Below, piece by piece: positions 1 to 10,660 of a stretch of DNA of 64,000 nt. The stretch comes from Liolophura sinensis. Taxonomy: Eukaryota > Mollusca > Polyplacophora > Chitonida > Chitonidae. Position 1 is the stretch's first letter. Every line of letters starts with the position of its first letter. The notes beneath the pieces were generated by a model. It searched no databases, was not told where the DNA came from, and saw only the letters and a list, made by a program, of their open reading frames with translations. The stretch is from NCBI RefSeq assembly GCF_032854445.1, contig NC_088300.1, positions 41,070,458-41,134,457 on the forward strand. Reading direction: 5' to 3'. Made by a program: the position numbers and the translations under genes.

Positions 1-235
1 GTAAAGATCACCGTACTTGTGTCTTTCAATTTAGGGGAAGTGCTACGAACCCGACCTTTAAACATTGTATTATATATTGTTTTTTGATTTCTTCTTGGGC
101 AGTTATTGTCTGACCTACATTTTCCCATTTGTGTACGTTATAGCCTGCACTCTGATTCAGTCCAACGTTCTCGAGGCCCCGGTGTTTATGAGGTTAGGGT
201 CATTGTACATGGAGTGTACATTCTGGAAACTGCAT

Positions 236-1160
236 TGGTGTTGTAAACATGTTAACGATCAAACCATCCAGGATTTTCTTTTACGTTAGTCTGTGAATAT
301 GAGCGACCGAGTTGTGAAGCTCACAGTCATGTAAGAGCAGTCATTTATTCCAGTCCACTTAAAAGCAGTCATTTACTCAAGTCTGTTTGAGAGCAGTCAT
401 ATTTACTGTCAATCACTGTGAATGATTTTGCTGGGTTTGGAGATATCGACTTTCACGCCATTCCACATCCGTCATTTGTAGTCCATTTTATGTACAGAGC
501 ACTTTGTTAAATTGTGTTTCTCCACTTGCTATTTTTGGAAATGTTATTTTGGAGCTTGTATCGCCCATTGTCTTTTTGTGCCATTAGATACATTTCATTC
601 CAGTTTACCCTGATAGTGAATTTGTGTATATTTCCGAGAAAACATACATCGACAGCTCGGCATCACGGACGCTACTGTCAACCAGACCACACTGAGAACG
701 GATTGACAGCGGGGCTAGGGTCTTTACATTCGTCGTGTTGAATTCGGTGAGATGAGAAACAACTGGCTTGTTTAACTCTCAGAATACCAATAGGCCTTAC
801 CCAAGATCAAACAAAGAAACACAAAGACGTTTGAAAAAGTTCAATACATATATTTGAACAAAACAGACAAATAATACAACCAAACACAAAACAACGTCTT
901 TAAAAATAGGAAATGGGGGAACACAAGCTCACAAAGAGCTACGTACATAAAGTGGAGAACAAACGACGAATGTCGAATGCGTGAAAACCCAGTAAAATCC
1001 TTCACAATGGATGACAGTAAACATGACTCCTCTCGAGTGGACTTGAGGTAAATGACTGCTCACAAGTGGACTTGAATGAATGACTGCGAGCTCATATTTA
1101 CAGACAAACGAAGAAAAATTCTGGATGGTTTGATCATAAATATGTTTACAACACTGATAA
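236..1160. repeat. Long inverted repeat, possible fold-back element
   Basis: The left arm (about 238-546) reappears in reverse complement at about 893-1158. Matching landmarks include TGTTGTAAACAT at the outer ends, GATCAAACCATCCAG just inside, a GAGCAGTCATTTA motif, and GCTATTTTT or CCTATTTTT at the inner ends. By eye the arms are roughly three-quarters identical, with small indels. The spacer is about 350 bases and unrelated to either arm. In the left arm the GCAGTCAT motif recurs about every 30 bases. No transposase frame lies between the arms. This layout fits a fold-back or long-TIR non-autonomous transposon, or an inverted duplication. I found no clear target-site duplication, so the mechanism is inference. 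Confidence 0.8.
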
Positions 1161-4100
1161 ATTTCTGGGGGTTTTGTTGTGGTTTGTCAGATGAAGGATT
1201 CTGTTTCACTTTAAAAGTCAGCACCAGTGAATAAACGTAGGCAGTTAAGAAATTTTGTTCTCTAATCTCTGAGCTAGAAAGCCCACATGACTGGTAAATA
1301 GCTTTTACACAAAAAATGTATCAGGTTTTAGCAATTTCTCCTTAAGGCTTTGAAGTGTTGTCGAAAATATTAACATTTTATTTAAAGGTCTTCTGAAGTA
1401 TAGTATTTTGCACAAAAAATTCTTTCATTTCTTGTCACACGTTGTGAGTTATTGGTTGTACCTTTCTAGCGCGTGTAATCAGAGTTTCCTCGAGTAGTGA
1501 CCTGATTGAAAACGGAAGATAACACTGATGCGGTCTAATGATGTCTGCGATCTCAGTGAGGTCAAAATACAATCACCAGCCCCAGTGAGTACTCATTAGT
1601 CATCAAACCCCATTGCTGACAGGGGAAAGCAGCTTTACATGTCGATTATCTTGTCCAGTGATTGTAAGGTTATCTCTATGGGAGGTAGCAGTCTGTCCTC
1701 CACTAACCTAATTGTAGATGTGTACTACGGAAGCTAAGTTACTACGTAATGCTTGGTAACGCTCAGCTACATTTATTCCCTGTCTCCAGTGAATTGACTT
1801 GAATAGGGGGTGGGGGGGGGGGGGTAGTGCACAGGAAGCTTATTACACTCTTGTTTTTATTGGCATAGTGCTGGTAATACCGTACTTGACCATACGCTAC
1901 TAATGTTGATTTGCTGGCTTAAGGAAATGTATAAAACCAGCCCAAGATGAGCTAGATTTATCATGTTACCGAACCAGTTCTTGTACCAATAGTACCAATA
2001 TCCCGAGGTCCATACCAACAACGGAAGCTTTATTCTTTTCTCACTTCCTAAAGCAGAAATAACTACAGAACCCATATTTAGCATTCAAATATTTACGAAC
2101 ATTTCCATTTCTCACTTATCAACGCCTACAGCCTGAATGACTTTGTGATTAAATGAATGAACAAACGAACGAAAGACTAAATGATGGTTCTGACAACATC
2201 ACCATTCCTTGCCTTGTCTCCTCACAAAATGTTCGAAATTTATAATATTTGGATATTTATTTGTGAATGTCATTTTCAATCTACATGATAATGAAAGCAA
2301 AATATTATTTTAGCCAAACTACATTTAATTAAGAAGTCATTGGACAGGTCACTGTTTGAACAGCTGTTTTTTCCAAGGGTGTTGACAAAAGTTTTTCATA
2401 AAGGATGGTGAAGATTGAAAAAGCGGTGTAGATTTATTTGGAACACCATTTATTGGTATTGGTTTCAACTAAGCCCTAAATACAGCCATGATGTAAAATA
2501 TATGGTCATTTAACTAGATACGCCTGTCTCCATTACATGGTTCATTTTGAGATTAATTAAGCACAACACAGTGCAACTTAGATATAAAATTTATTTATTT
2601 TCTGAATATGTTTTAATGGAATAATTTCAAACTGAATGAGAACTCAGCATACACGTCGTCCAGAAAAAGGCACTAAATTTATTCCGCCTATATGTATGTA
2701 TTTTATGCCTTGCACTGCCTTGAAATCCCAACAGGCAACAGTATACAGCGTTGTTTTAGCCCATCTAACTGTCCAATTAATGTGTGGAATTGACATTGAT
2801 TTAAAGATAAATTTTTTCCAACACTGGGATGATTCTTCTTGCTAACTGATATCTATTCTCCAATTATTTTGAAACTAAAGGCAGAAACCGAAATTGTTCT
2901 GGTATCAAGAGGTTTGATCGTGAGATTGAAATGGGAGGTTTTGTCTGGTATATTGCCTGCTCGTCTGTTCACCATCGATACATATCAGATTTACACCCAT
3001 CCCATTTGACAAGTTCTGTTGGCCTGGTTGTGTTATCAACACAAATATAGTTGCCTTAGATCCCCTATGATCTAGGGTACAACCATCAGTTTGGGAGAAA
3101 AACTGTCAATCGGTCGGTCAATCACAGACATTTCACTCATAAATTCAGGTTTTTCCTTTGACTATGAAGATTCCCCTCGTCGTAAGATGTATTCCCTTAT
3201 AACCTTAAGGTTGCTATATTCTAGTATATTTTGAGTATTTAGTGATAAAATATTTATATATTTGTCCATTCAACCTGTACAAATCTTTGGATATGTATCA
3301 CTGTATTTATGTTCCAACGTGAATGTTCGAGTTGCACCCCAGACCCGAAAGCGGTATTAAGCCTTAAAATGGCATCGGAACAGTTTTACTGTGAAATCAA
3401 AATCCTAAAGCTAAATTTCTTTCTGTTTTTATTTTCCTTTCCAGATGGAATTCCAGATACGTAACATCCTGCAACTCCAGACGTCATTCACGCTTGTATT
3501 CTGTGGCACGCTAGATTTGAGTTCAAGCCCGGTACTTGGCAGGGAATTTGGGGCAATGATGACTATAAGCCGCCTACACTCTGATCTACTAAATATCCAT
3601 TACTTCGTGAAGTATAAATATAATTGAGATTAATATTAATTTGTTTCATAAATTGTTTCTTAAATCGATTGGTCTTTGTGTTTAAACGTTAAAATATCAA
3701 CTAGGGAATCCACAAATGCATGCCCAGCTTTCTTTCCAATAATTCGGGGGAGGGAAGGGGGTAGGAGGGGGTTTGCTATGTCCATCACGTCCGAGTTTAG
3801 TCTTGATAACCAGTCTCGTTGATAATGTCTCAAAACATCATACATCCAAACAACGTTATTCTACGTCAGTTAGCTATACGGGGTTAACTGCAGACTGACA
3901 TGAGCACACCGATACCTGACGATGAAGACAACGATATCTGACGATGAGGACAATGTAAGAAATAAAATACTAATACTGACAGAAATAAGCGAAGTCTGCT
4001 GCACTGACATTTTGAATTCTCTGCGTCTTTTGTTTTTTCCGTTGAACATCAGAACGTTTAGGAACTCATTTTATCACCAGTTTGCATGTCAACAGCGGAA

Positions 4101-6378
4101 AGTAGCGGATAAATACTGAGGCAAATCTGCCTGCGTGTGAGACTGTTAGAACCGTGATTTATGATTTAGGTATGGACCTTGAGTTTCCCGTGTGTTTTGC
4201 GCTCCAATTCACCTAAATTAGGTCAGCCTCGAAGATCATATCCCTAACTTTCCGAGAAGTAAACATCCGTTAAAACTCAGTGTCACGGCAATGGCTTTTG
4301 TATAAGTGTCGTTTTTGCCATTATCTGTAAACGACTGACGAAATGAAGGAAGGATGGAGGGCGAGGTTCCGCCTACCAGCTGTATTGCTGAACAGAGTTT
4401 CTGTATGTGACACCAGGAAAGCATCCCCACTTTTGCTTCACTCCAATTAAGGACACTGCCCAAACCACTTGGTTTTGTGCAGCATTGTTTTGCTGATACC
4501 TATCCACTATCGTTTCCCGCTCTTCGTCGGAATTTACTTACTTGGTTATTGCTAATACAACACTAAATATTAATCAACTCATACGATCAGTTTTATGGGC
4601 GAGGGAAGCTCTTTACTTGAAGGGCATCACGTACATAAAACTGTATGATTTTTTCTGTCCATATTATGTGTAATTTGTGTAAGGAAAAAAGTACATCAAC
4701 ATAAATGTAGGTATAGTATCAAGTACTTCAAAACAACTTCTCTGGCCCAGATGGCCTTTATTGGCTTGCCAGAGCTAGGTAAATGATGTTCATGCAATCC
4801 CCAGACAATTTTTTGTCTTAAATCATCGCTAGGGTCTGTCCTAAGTATAATGGTTACCACCACGATATATCTGGGGTTGTCAGGTACTATTGATGATCTC
4901 TGATGCTTTATGGTTTCCTGAATGCTTATCATTTGCACTTTAATGAGACTCATGAATAAACCAAAAGCAATTATTCGTCCACCGTATGTCCTACTGAGTC
5001 TGTTATATATTCAGAGTTTCTTTGCAAAGTGATACATATTATTTTAAAGTGAGATGAACGTGTCAGAATTCGGTTTGCTGACTGTAAGGTCGTTGTCATT
5101 GATCTAGCCGTCGGACATTTGCTGAGTTAGATATCCATGGATCTGGGATGCCCTTCGCGGAAAACTGTTCTACTTCCGGTTAATGCTGATAAACATTTTA
5201 TTTGGAAGACAAGAACCTTCAAATCTTTACGACTGAAACCAATGGCCAAGATCGATTAGACTTGAGGTAATCACGCTATCGGCTGAGAATTGTGAGGTGA
5301 ATTCTGTCTGAATTCAGGGGAAGGATCTGCTGCCAGTTCGTGGTTAACAGGAAAACGATATCAGGGTGGCACATATTATTGTTGTCTTCGACGGTACTTT
5401 GCTTTAGTGTTAGAACAGCTTTGATATATGGATGACAGGTTGTAACATACAATATTTCCACCGCCATCCACAACCATGTCATCAAATTGTATAAGCTAAC
5501 AATTCAGAACATTTTTTTCTCCTTGGCATACATCAAAAGGGTGTTAAACGTTTTAAAAGTAGAAATAACCACCTCAGAGCAAACAGAGTTGGTACACTCT
5601 TTGAAATACACGAGAATAAATATATATATTCCATTCGGACAGCACAAAATCCATTTATCTATCTATTTTTCTACTTAGTTTTGGACGCCGTACTCATGAA
5701 CATTGCACCAATAAATCACTAGATATATGGATGGAAGAAATCGGGCCCAGCCCTGTGAGAAACCACTGCACAGCGACATGTATCTAGGAAATTTTCTGAC
5801 TTAAAGCCGCTGCTGAACCAGCTTTTTCTTGTTCCCAAAAACATCATATGCACACTTTTGGAATCCTCACAATTCCTTATGTTCGAAATCAAAAGCACTT
5901 TGCTGATTGTTACAGTTTTACGGGAGGATGTACATTACCTGTACATGCTTTTGACAGTAACATCAATACCATTCCTAGTAACGTCGATTCATCACAATGA
6001 CATGAGTCACAAGGCTTAAGAAACTTGACAACCTTACCTTTTATTGTATGCCTTGGCTTGTTCGGAGGACATAATGAGGAGGTTGTAGCCTACAGTGTTT
6101 TTACGTGATCTAAACAGTCTTCTCTGCGCATGCTCATTATAACACTATATAGAAATATAGATCCAAAATTTCTATTCTCTTTTTAAGATGTAAATTATGA
6201 TTGGCGACTGCCATATGTCTTTTGTCTAGTAACATCTCATTGCTGATTTTTTTTCCAAGGTAATCTTTTAGTCCAGTAGTCCAGTTTCTACTTCGCTGTC
6301 AATCTCGTAAATTGCTTTGGTGGTATTGCAATCGTTTGTGTAGACGGTACAATCGCATTATCTAGCCTATCACTTGAG
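1161..6378. other. Unique sequence without supported genes
   Basis: I see no protein family, RNA gene or transposon here. Short open frames exist on both strands (largest about 85 codons, 4696-4953 minus) but none resembles a known domain or has exon-like borders. The only clear low-complexity tract is the G run at 1806-1824. Confidence 0.5.
1806..1824 (+). repeat. Poly-G tract
   Basis: Eighteen of nineteen bases are G, broken once by a T. The tract could form a G-quadruplex on the plus strand and is a likely site of length variation or assembly error. Confidence 0.9.
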
Positions 6379-6448
6379 TGAGACGTCTCATCACTAAATG
6401 ACTTCAGGCAACTGTCCCAATCGTCAGATTGGGACAGGGGTATATAAA
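6379..6448 (+). promoter_or_regulatory. Palindrome, hairpin and TATA-like cluster
   Basis: Three elements sit within 70 bases. TGAGACGTCTCA is a perfect 12-bp palindrome (6379-6390). CTGTCCCAATC, a GTCA loop, then GATTGGGACAG form a perfect 11-bp stem with a four-base loop (6412-6437). TATATAAA follows at 6441-6448. The arrangement resembles a core promoter with an upstream operator-like site, but no recognisable gene follows. The sequence shows the elements; promoter function is inference. A MITE remnant or chance hairpin is an alternative. Confidence 0.35.
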
Positions 6449-6823
6449 CGTTTTGATAAGAACAGCAGTTTTATTATACTGGCGTGAAGGGATGGCTTAG
6501 AATAACACTCAAAAATGCTGAGATAAACTATAAGAGCCTACGTTAATTCCGTTGATGACTCCACTCAAACATTGCTACAAACCGAAAAAAAACTCTGAGT
6601 TCTTTCACACATACGATAGCAGGAAAACAGGAATATCCACCGTAAACCGACCTTTGGCAAGTTATTAAACAAAGTTCGGTTGAAAACTCATGTTTGTAGA
6701 GGACAAGTGGGTTTCAACAAACATAAGATTCATGAACAATACAAATGGGTCTGTCTGGGAATTTCCTGTACAAGTCCTGAAATGCACCCGCTCATCGAGT
6801 ATCAGTGGTCTGGAGTTGCGCAC

Positions 6824-7650
6824 CTAACAACTGATCTGCATACAGCTCCTTACCACTGAGCTATAACCCGTTCCCACCACTGAGCTATAACCCGTTCCCA
6901 CCACTGAGCTATAACCCGTTCCCACCGCTGAGCTATGCACATATCTTACCTTTGTGCTATGTTACGGTCCTTATAGCTGAGCTATGCCACGTGCCTTACC
7001 TCTGTGTTACAAACCGCTCCTTACGGTTGAGTGACGACCCCCTTTTTACTTCAGTTACGTCCAAGTCTTTACCACTGAGCAAAAACCCACTACTTAGCAC
7101 TGAACTACACTACTGCATCTAACTACTGAGCCACTATATATGCCAGTGAGTCAAAACCCGTTCCTTACCATTGTCCTACGTCCCACACTTTACCTCTGAG
7201 CTACGTCCCACTCTTTTCCACTCAGTCACAATCCGTTATTTACCACTGAGCTATGCCACTCACCGTACCACTGAGTTGTGTCTCGATCCTTAACACTGAG
7301 CTACAACCCATTCTTTACCACTTAGTTACGTCCCGGTGGTTACCACTGAGCTGGCGTCCTGTTCTTTACCACTGAAATACGTACCGCACCTATCACCAGT
7401 GGGTCATGCCCGTTCTGTACCACTAAGATTTGCTGCGTTCCTTACCACTTAGCTACGTCCCACTCCTTACATGCTTTACCACTGAGTTACGTCCCGCCTT
7501 TACCTCTGAGTCACAATCCGCTTGTTACCAATAAGCTATGTCATGCCACAACCACTATGCACTGGCAACGGTACTCTGAGCAGCCTTCCACTCAGTTATG
7601 CAACGTAGCTTACCACTGAGTTACGTACCGTTTCCCGCCAGTGTGTGCCC
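6824..7650 (-). repeat. About 24-25 bp minisatellite with tRNA 5'-end-like units
   Basis: Roughly 34 diverged copies of a unit read on the plus strand as ACCACTGAGCTAYRWCCCG plus a variable CTCCTT or TTCC spacer. On the minus strand each unit reads GGGTTATAGCTCAGTGGTAA. This matches the acceptor start and D-arm of eukaryotic tRNA genes, especially the alanine type, and contains the Pol III A-box pattern TRGCNNAGYGG. The first units (6844-6915) are the most regular and later ones decay. No B box or complete cloverleaf follows any unit, so these are not tRNA genes. Confidence 0.85.
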
Positions 7651-8215
7651 AAGTCAAATGAAGTGGTGCTTTCAGGATCACAAATATGTCAGCAGAAAAA
7701 TGAACAGAGTAATCTCAGTTATCAAATGTAATATTTTCACACCAAGTGAGCCTTGTGATGTCTGCATAACAACTAGATCACGCTGAGCTGTACTCCCCCA
7801 ATTCTTACTCTGGTTTAACAAATTACCACTGATTGGAGGACACCCAGATACTCTCCAGCCCACACCTTCCCGCAATACGGACGTTGTCAAAGGCTTTATT
7901 TACGTCAGGAATTCATCTACGTCTAGCCTTCACAAAGTCTCATTGACAAGCAATGCATGATCAAAGACATTACCTATAACGTTATTCCAGTTAATAAACA
8001 TAGTTCAGTAAAAGGGGATGTTTTGATCTTTAAGCAATAATTAACTATCATTTTCGGGTTTCTAGTAGTAGACCAATGACACTTACATACATGTTTTAAC
8101 AATTAAATGCTTAAATATCCTACGTGGGCCTCCTCCTCAAATGGTGAACACGTCCATGTAATGAAGGCAATTTATTGTAAAATCAAACCTTTCTTCTTAA
8201 TTTTCCGGTCTATAT
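7651..8215. other. Unique sequence, nothing recognised
   Basis: No protein, RNA gene or repeat family was recognised between the minisatellite and the SINE fragment that follows. Confidence 0.5.
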
Positions 8216-8340
8216 ATTTATTTATTTCATTACTATTTTACGCCGTACACAGGGATATTTCTCTTACACAATGGCGTCCAGCATTGTGGTGGAGGGAAAT
8301 GAGACAGAGCGCAGTCGGAACCCTCGATCGTCCGCAAGCT
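8216..8340 (-). mobile_element. SINE family A, 3' part
   Basis: It begins with the TATTTATTTATTTC tail and continues with TTTTACGCCGTAC, a diverged CTTACACAATGGCG core and GTCCAGCATTGTGGTGG. It ends near a CGTCCGCAAGCTG motif, the complement of the usual GGATGG segment. The tRNA-like head is missing, so this is a 5'-truncated copy inserted in minus orientation. Confidence 0.85.
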
Positions 8341-9515
8341 GATAACAAACAATTTTCCTTTCTATGTTCACGGTTATAATATCTGTACAAGCAAATATGG
8401 ACTTTACGCAAGTGAATATTGTGGTTATTTCAGAATAAGACGATATTTATCACTGAGCTCGAAATTTGATGTATTCATTTTTTAAACATTTTGCAATCCG
8501 TCATGAGCTCTTGTCTGTCCGCAAATCAGTAATGCCCATCGCCATGTAGAATTCAGATGACTGGCAGAATGCAGATGACCTGTACAATGCAGATGATGTT
8601 CATACGGCACCTGTATGTGAAGGAACACTCCCGTTTTCTGTCGGTCCACTGTCATCAGTCTCATGCCGAGAGAAATCAACCATCTGAGAGCTGAAATAAT
8701 TCCGTTTGCTATTCGGTGAAGTCTTGGGCAAGGTATAGCTCTCGTAAACGAATTACAAAGACTTGCGTGTGATATATGTATCTGTCCCAGTTTTATGTCT
8801 GTCAGAGATTCTTTCATCGGATATGACACTGAATAAATCTGCCGAGGCAAACTGGTTTGTTGTTATCATAAAAAGGCATTACAGAGCAGGCTGTGACGCT
8901 CAACTTTCAGAACACGAAAACGAAACTGTCATCATCAGATACCGCGGTCTGGAACGAAACATTGTTACATTAAACGGGTCCAAAACACCTTGATGGACGA
9001 CTTTTATGCGTAAAAACCTTATGTGGAGCTACTGAATCACATGAATGAAAGAGAAACACTTTGTATATGTAACGCTCTGTTTTCGGTTTTAGTTTTAATG
9101 TTGATTGTTTCCGTTCAGCCTCACTAAGAATCTAAACGCATATAAATCAGACAACACTTTGGAGATAATGATTGTTATTTTCTGTCAACTGATCTTTAGT
9201 GATTCTTGTCAAATGTGGCATGCTCTATGTTGTTGTCTTCAACAACAATGAAAAGTTTGTAAACTTGCTGTTCGATGAAAACGATTTCAAATACTTGAGG
9301 ACACAGTAACAACTAGTGTACACGAATGCGTCTAATTACACTAAAAATATAGTTTATAATTTCTATTCATTACGATGTAACCATCAAAAGGTAAAAATGT
9401 AGCCTTTCTAAATATTTTTTAATTGAAATTTCGAAAGCTCAAGGTTTAATTCGTGATAAAGTCCAATAAACTAAGCAATCACATTACTTCTGGGCCTTTA
9501 ATTCATTAATAAGAA
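8341..9515. other. Unique sequence with a small 18-bp tandem repeat
   Basis: Positions 8554-8598 hold about two and a half copies of an 18-bp unit starting CAGATGAC. An open frame of about 120 codons on the minus strand (8482-8850) runs through this repeat. It matches no family I know and I do not call it a gene. Confidence 0.45.
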
Positions 9516-9694
9516 TAAGGAAACAAAGTCGATCCCTATTGGCTAATGTGAAAGATATGCTAGACCAGGATGTACTTTGTCGAAACTGAATTTTAGATAC
9601 GGCAGATTTATTCAAGCGTGATCAAGGCTGCAGGATTAAACCCGCTATCAGCCAATCAGCATCGATCCTGTATCTGATAAACACACTACCTTTA
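9516..9694 (+). mobile_element. MITE copy, about 170 bp
   Basis: This segment is clearly related to the element at 51729-52124. Both share ATTGGCTAATGTGAAAGATA-like and CTGAATTTTAGATACGG-like stretches and AAGGCTGCAGGATTAAACCC-like sequence in the same order. The ends are partly inverted: TCGATCCCTATTGGCT on the left and AGCCAATCAGCATCGA on the right. It has no coding capacity. Exact ends are uncertain because this copy is diverged. Confidence 0.75.
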
Positions 9695-9904
9695 TAAATG
9701 AAACTGTACCTACTCTTTTTCAGCACTGATAGCGTTCATATTACAACCAATCCTAAAATGTGTCGCATGTAGAGCTGCCGTTGAATAGGTTACTCTAACA
9801 AACATTATTTACGCGATAAGGCTGATGAATCAGTAAAATCAGCAAACAAGCTTAAATGTGACTTCATTGGATTTGTTTTTATCTAATTATGCTTAAGCCA
9901 TTGT

Positions 9905-9950
9905 GCTAGGGGTGTGTAAATTGCTACTATTTATGCATTTACATGAACGG
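9905..9950 (+). repeat. Short dispersed repeat shared with 45.3 kb
   Basis: TAAATTGCTACTATTTATGC and the following ATTTACATGA recur at about 45343-45372 with one mismatch. This is probably a fragment of a dispersed element whose full form is not in the window. Confidence 0.6.
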
Positions 9951-10078
9951 CCAGAATAAACGTACCAATATAGATCCATGAATATATCATAATAGTTTGA
10001 GAATAACAAAGGACATATCCATGGTTAGAAGTTAAGAAGTATAAAGGGAAGTCATTTAAAGGCTATCCGCACATTCGC

Positions 10079-10660
10079 TGTTGCAGCGGAAGAGCACTGA
10101 AAATGAAGTGCCGCGATTGACACCTGAGAAACGGGAACGAGCCATTACCTTGATCGAAGTTTACGTGACTACAACGGCCATAGCAGCAAAGGTTTCACCA
10201 CATTACCATCACAAGACATGGCATTCTCTTTTCTGAAGAATTTCACCTCAGAAATGCCGAAGGACGTATACGTGTCTGGCCTCGTTTTGGTGAATGATTG
10301 TGTTGTACAGATTGATCGATGGACGGCGGAAGCGTGATGAGTTGTAGCAGTATCATATTTCATCACAGAATACAACTCTATGTACGCACTGGCCTTGTTA
10401 ATGTAGTTTACTACAGATACGACATTTTAAGATGTCGCGTTGTACCCTGTTTCCGTTAACACCAAGAGCTGCATACTTTCCAACAGGACAACACCGGAGA
10501 CACATACAGCAAGTGCTTCTATGGACTTCCTGGCACGGAATAATGTGCATCTTAATCCATGTCCTTCCGTATCTCCCGATCCATCGCCCATCGAGCACTT
10601 ATGGGACACCGACCTCAAATCGCCAACGTCAGAGATCTCCCACTTGTCCTAGGCTACAAC
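10079..10660 (+). pseudogene. Tc1/mariner-type transposase fossil
   Basis: The N-terminal helix-turn-helix region is recognisable at 10111-10235 (LTPEKRERAI, then TTTAIAAKVSP). At about 10226 the frame shifts straight into the region around the first catalytic position (LRNAEGRIRVW), so about 100 residues of linker are deleted. The first catalytic Asp appears replaced or lost. The remainder decays through frame changes. FQQDN, holding the second catalytic Asp, starts at 10478. MDFLARNN and PSPIEHLWD, holding the last Glu, end near 10607. The spacing of about 34 residues from Asp to Glu fits the DD34E Tc1 group. At least three frameshifts and several stops make it non-functional. I could not define terminal inverted repeats. 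Confidence 0.85.

Noticed and set aside
6824-7650. Cluster of tRNA genes
   Set aside because: Units resemble only the 5' end and D-arm. No anticodon arm, T-arm or B box is present in any unit.
8482-8850. 122-codon minus-strand frame
   Set aside because: It includes an 18-bp tandem repeat, overlaps an opposite-strand frame, and shows no known domain or exon signals.
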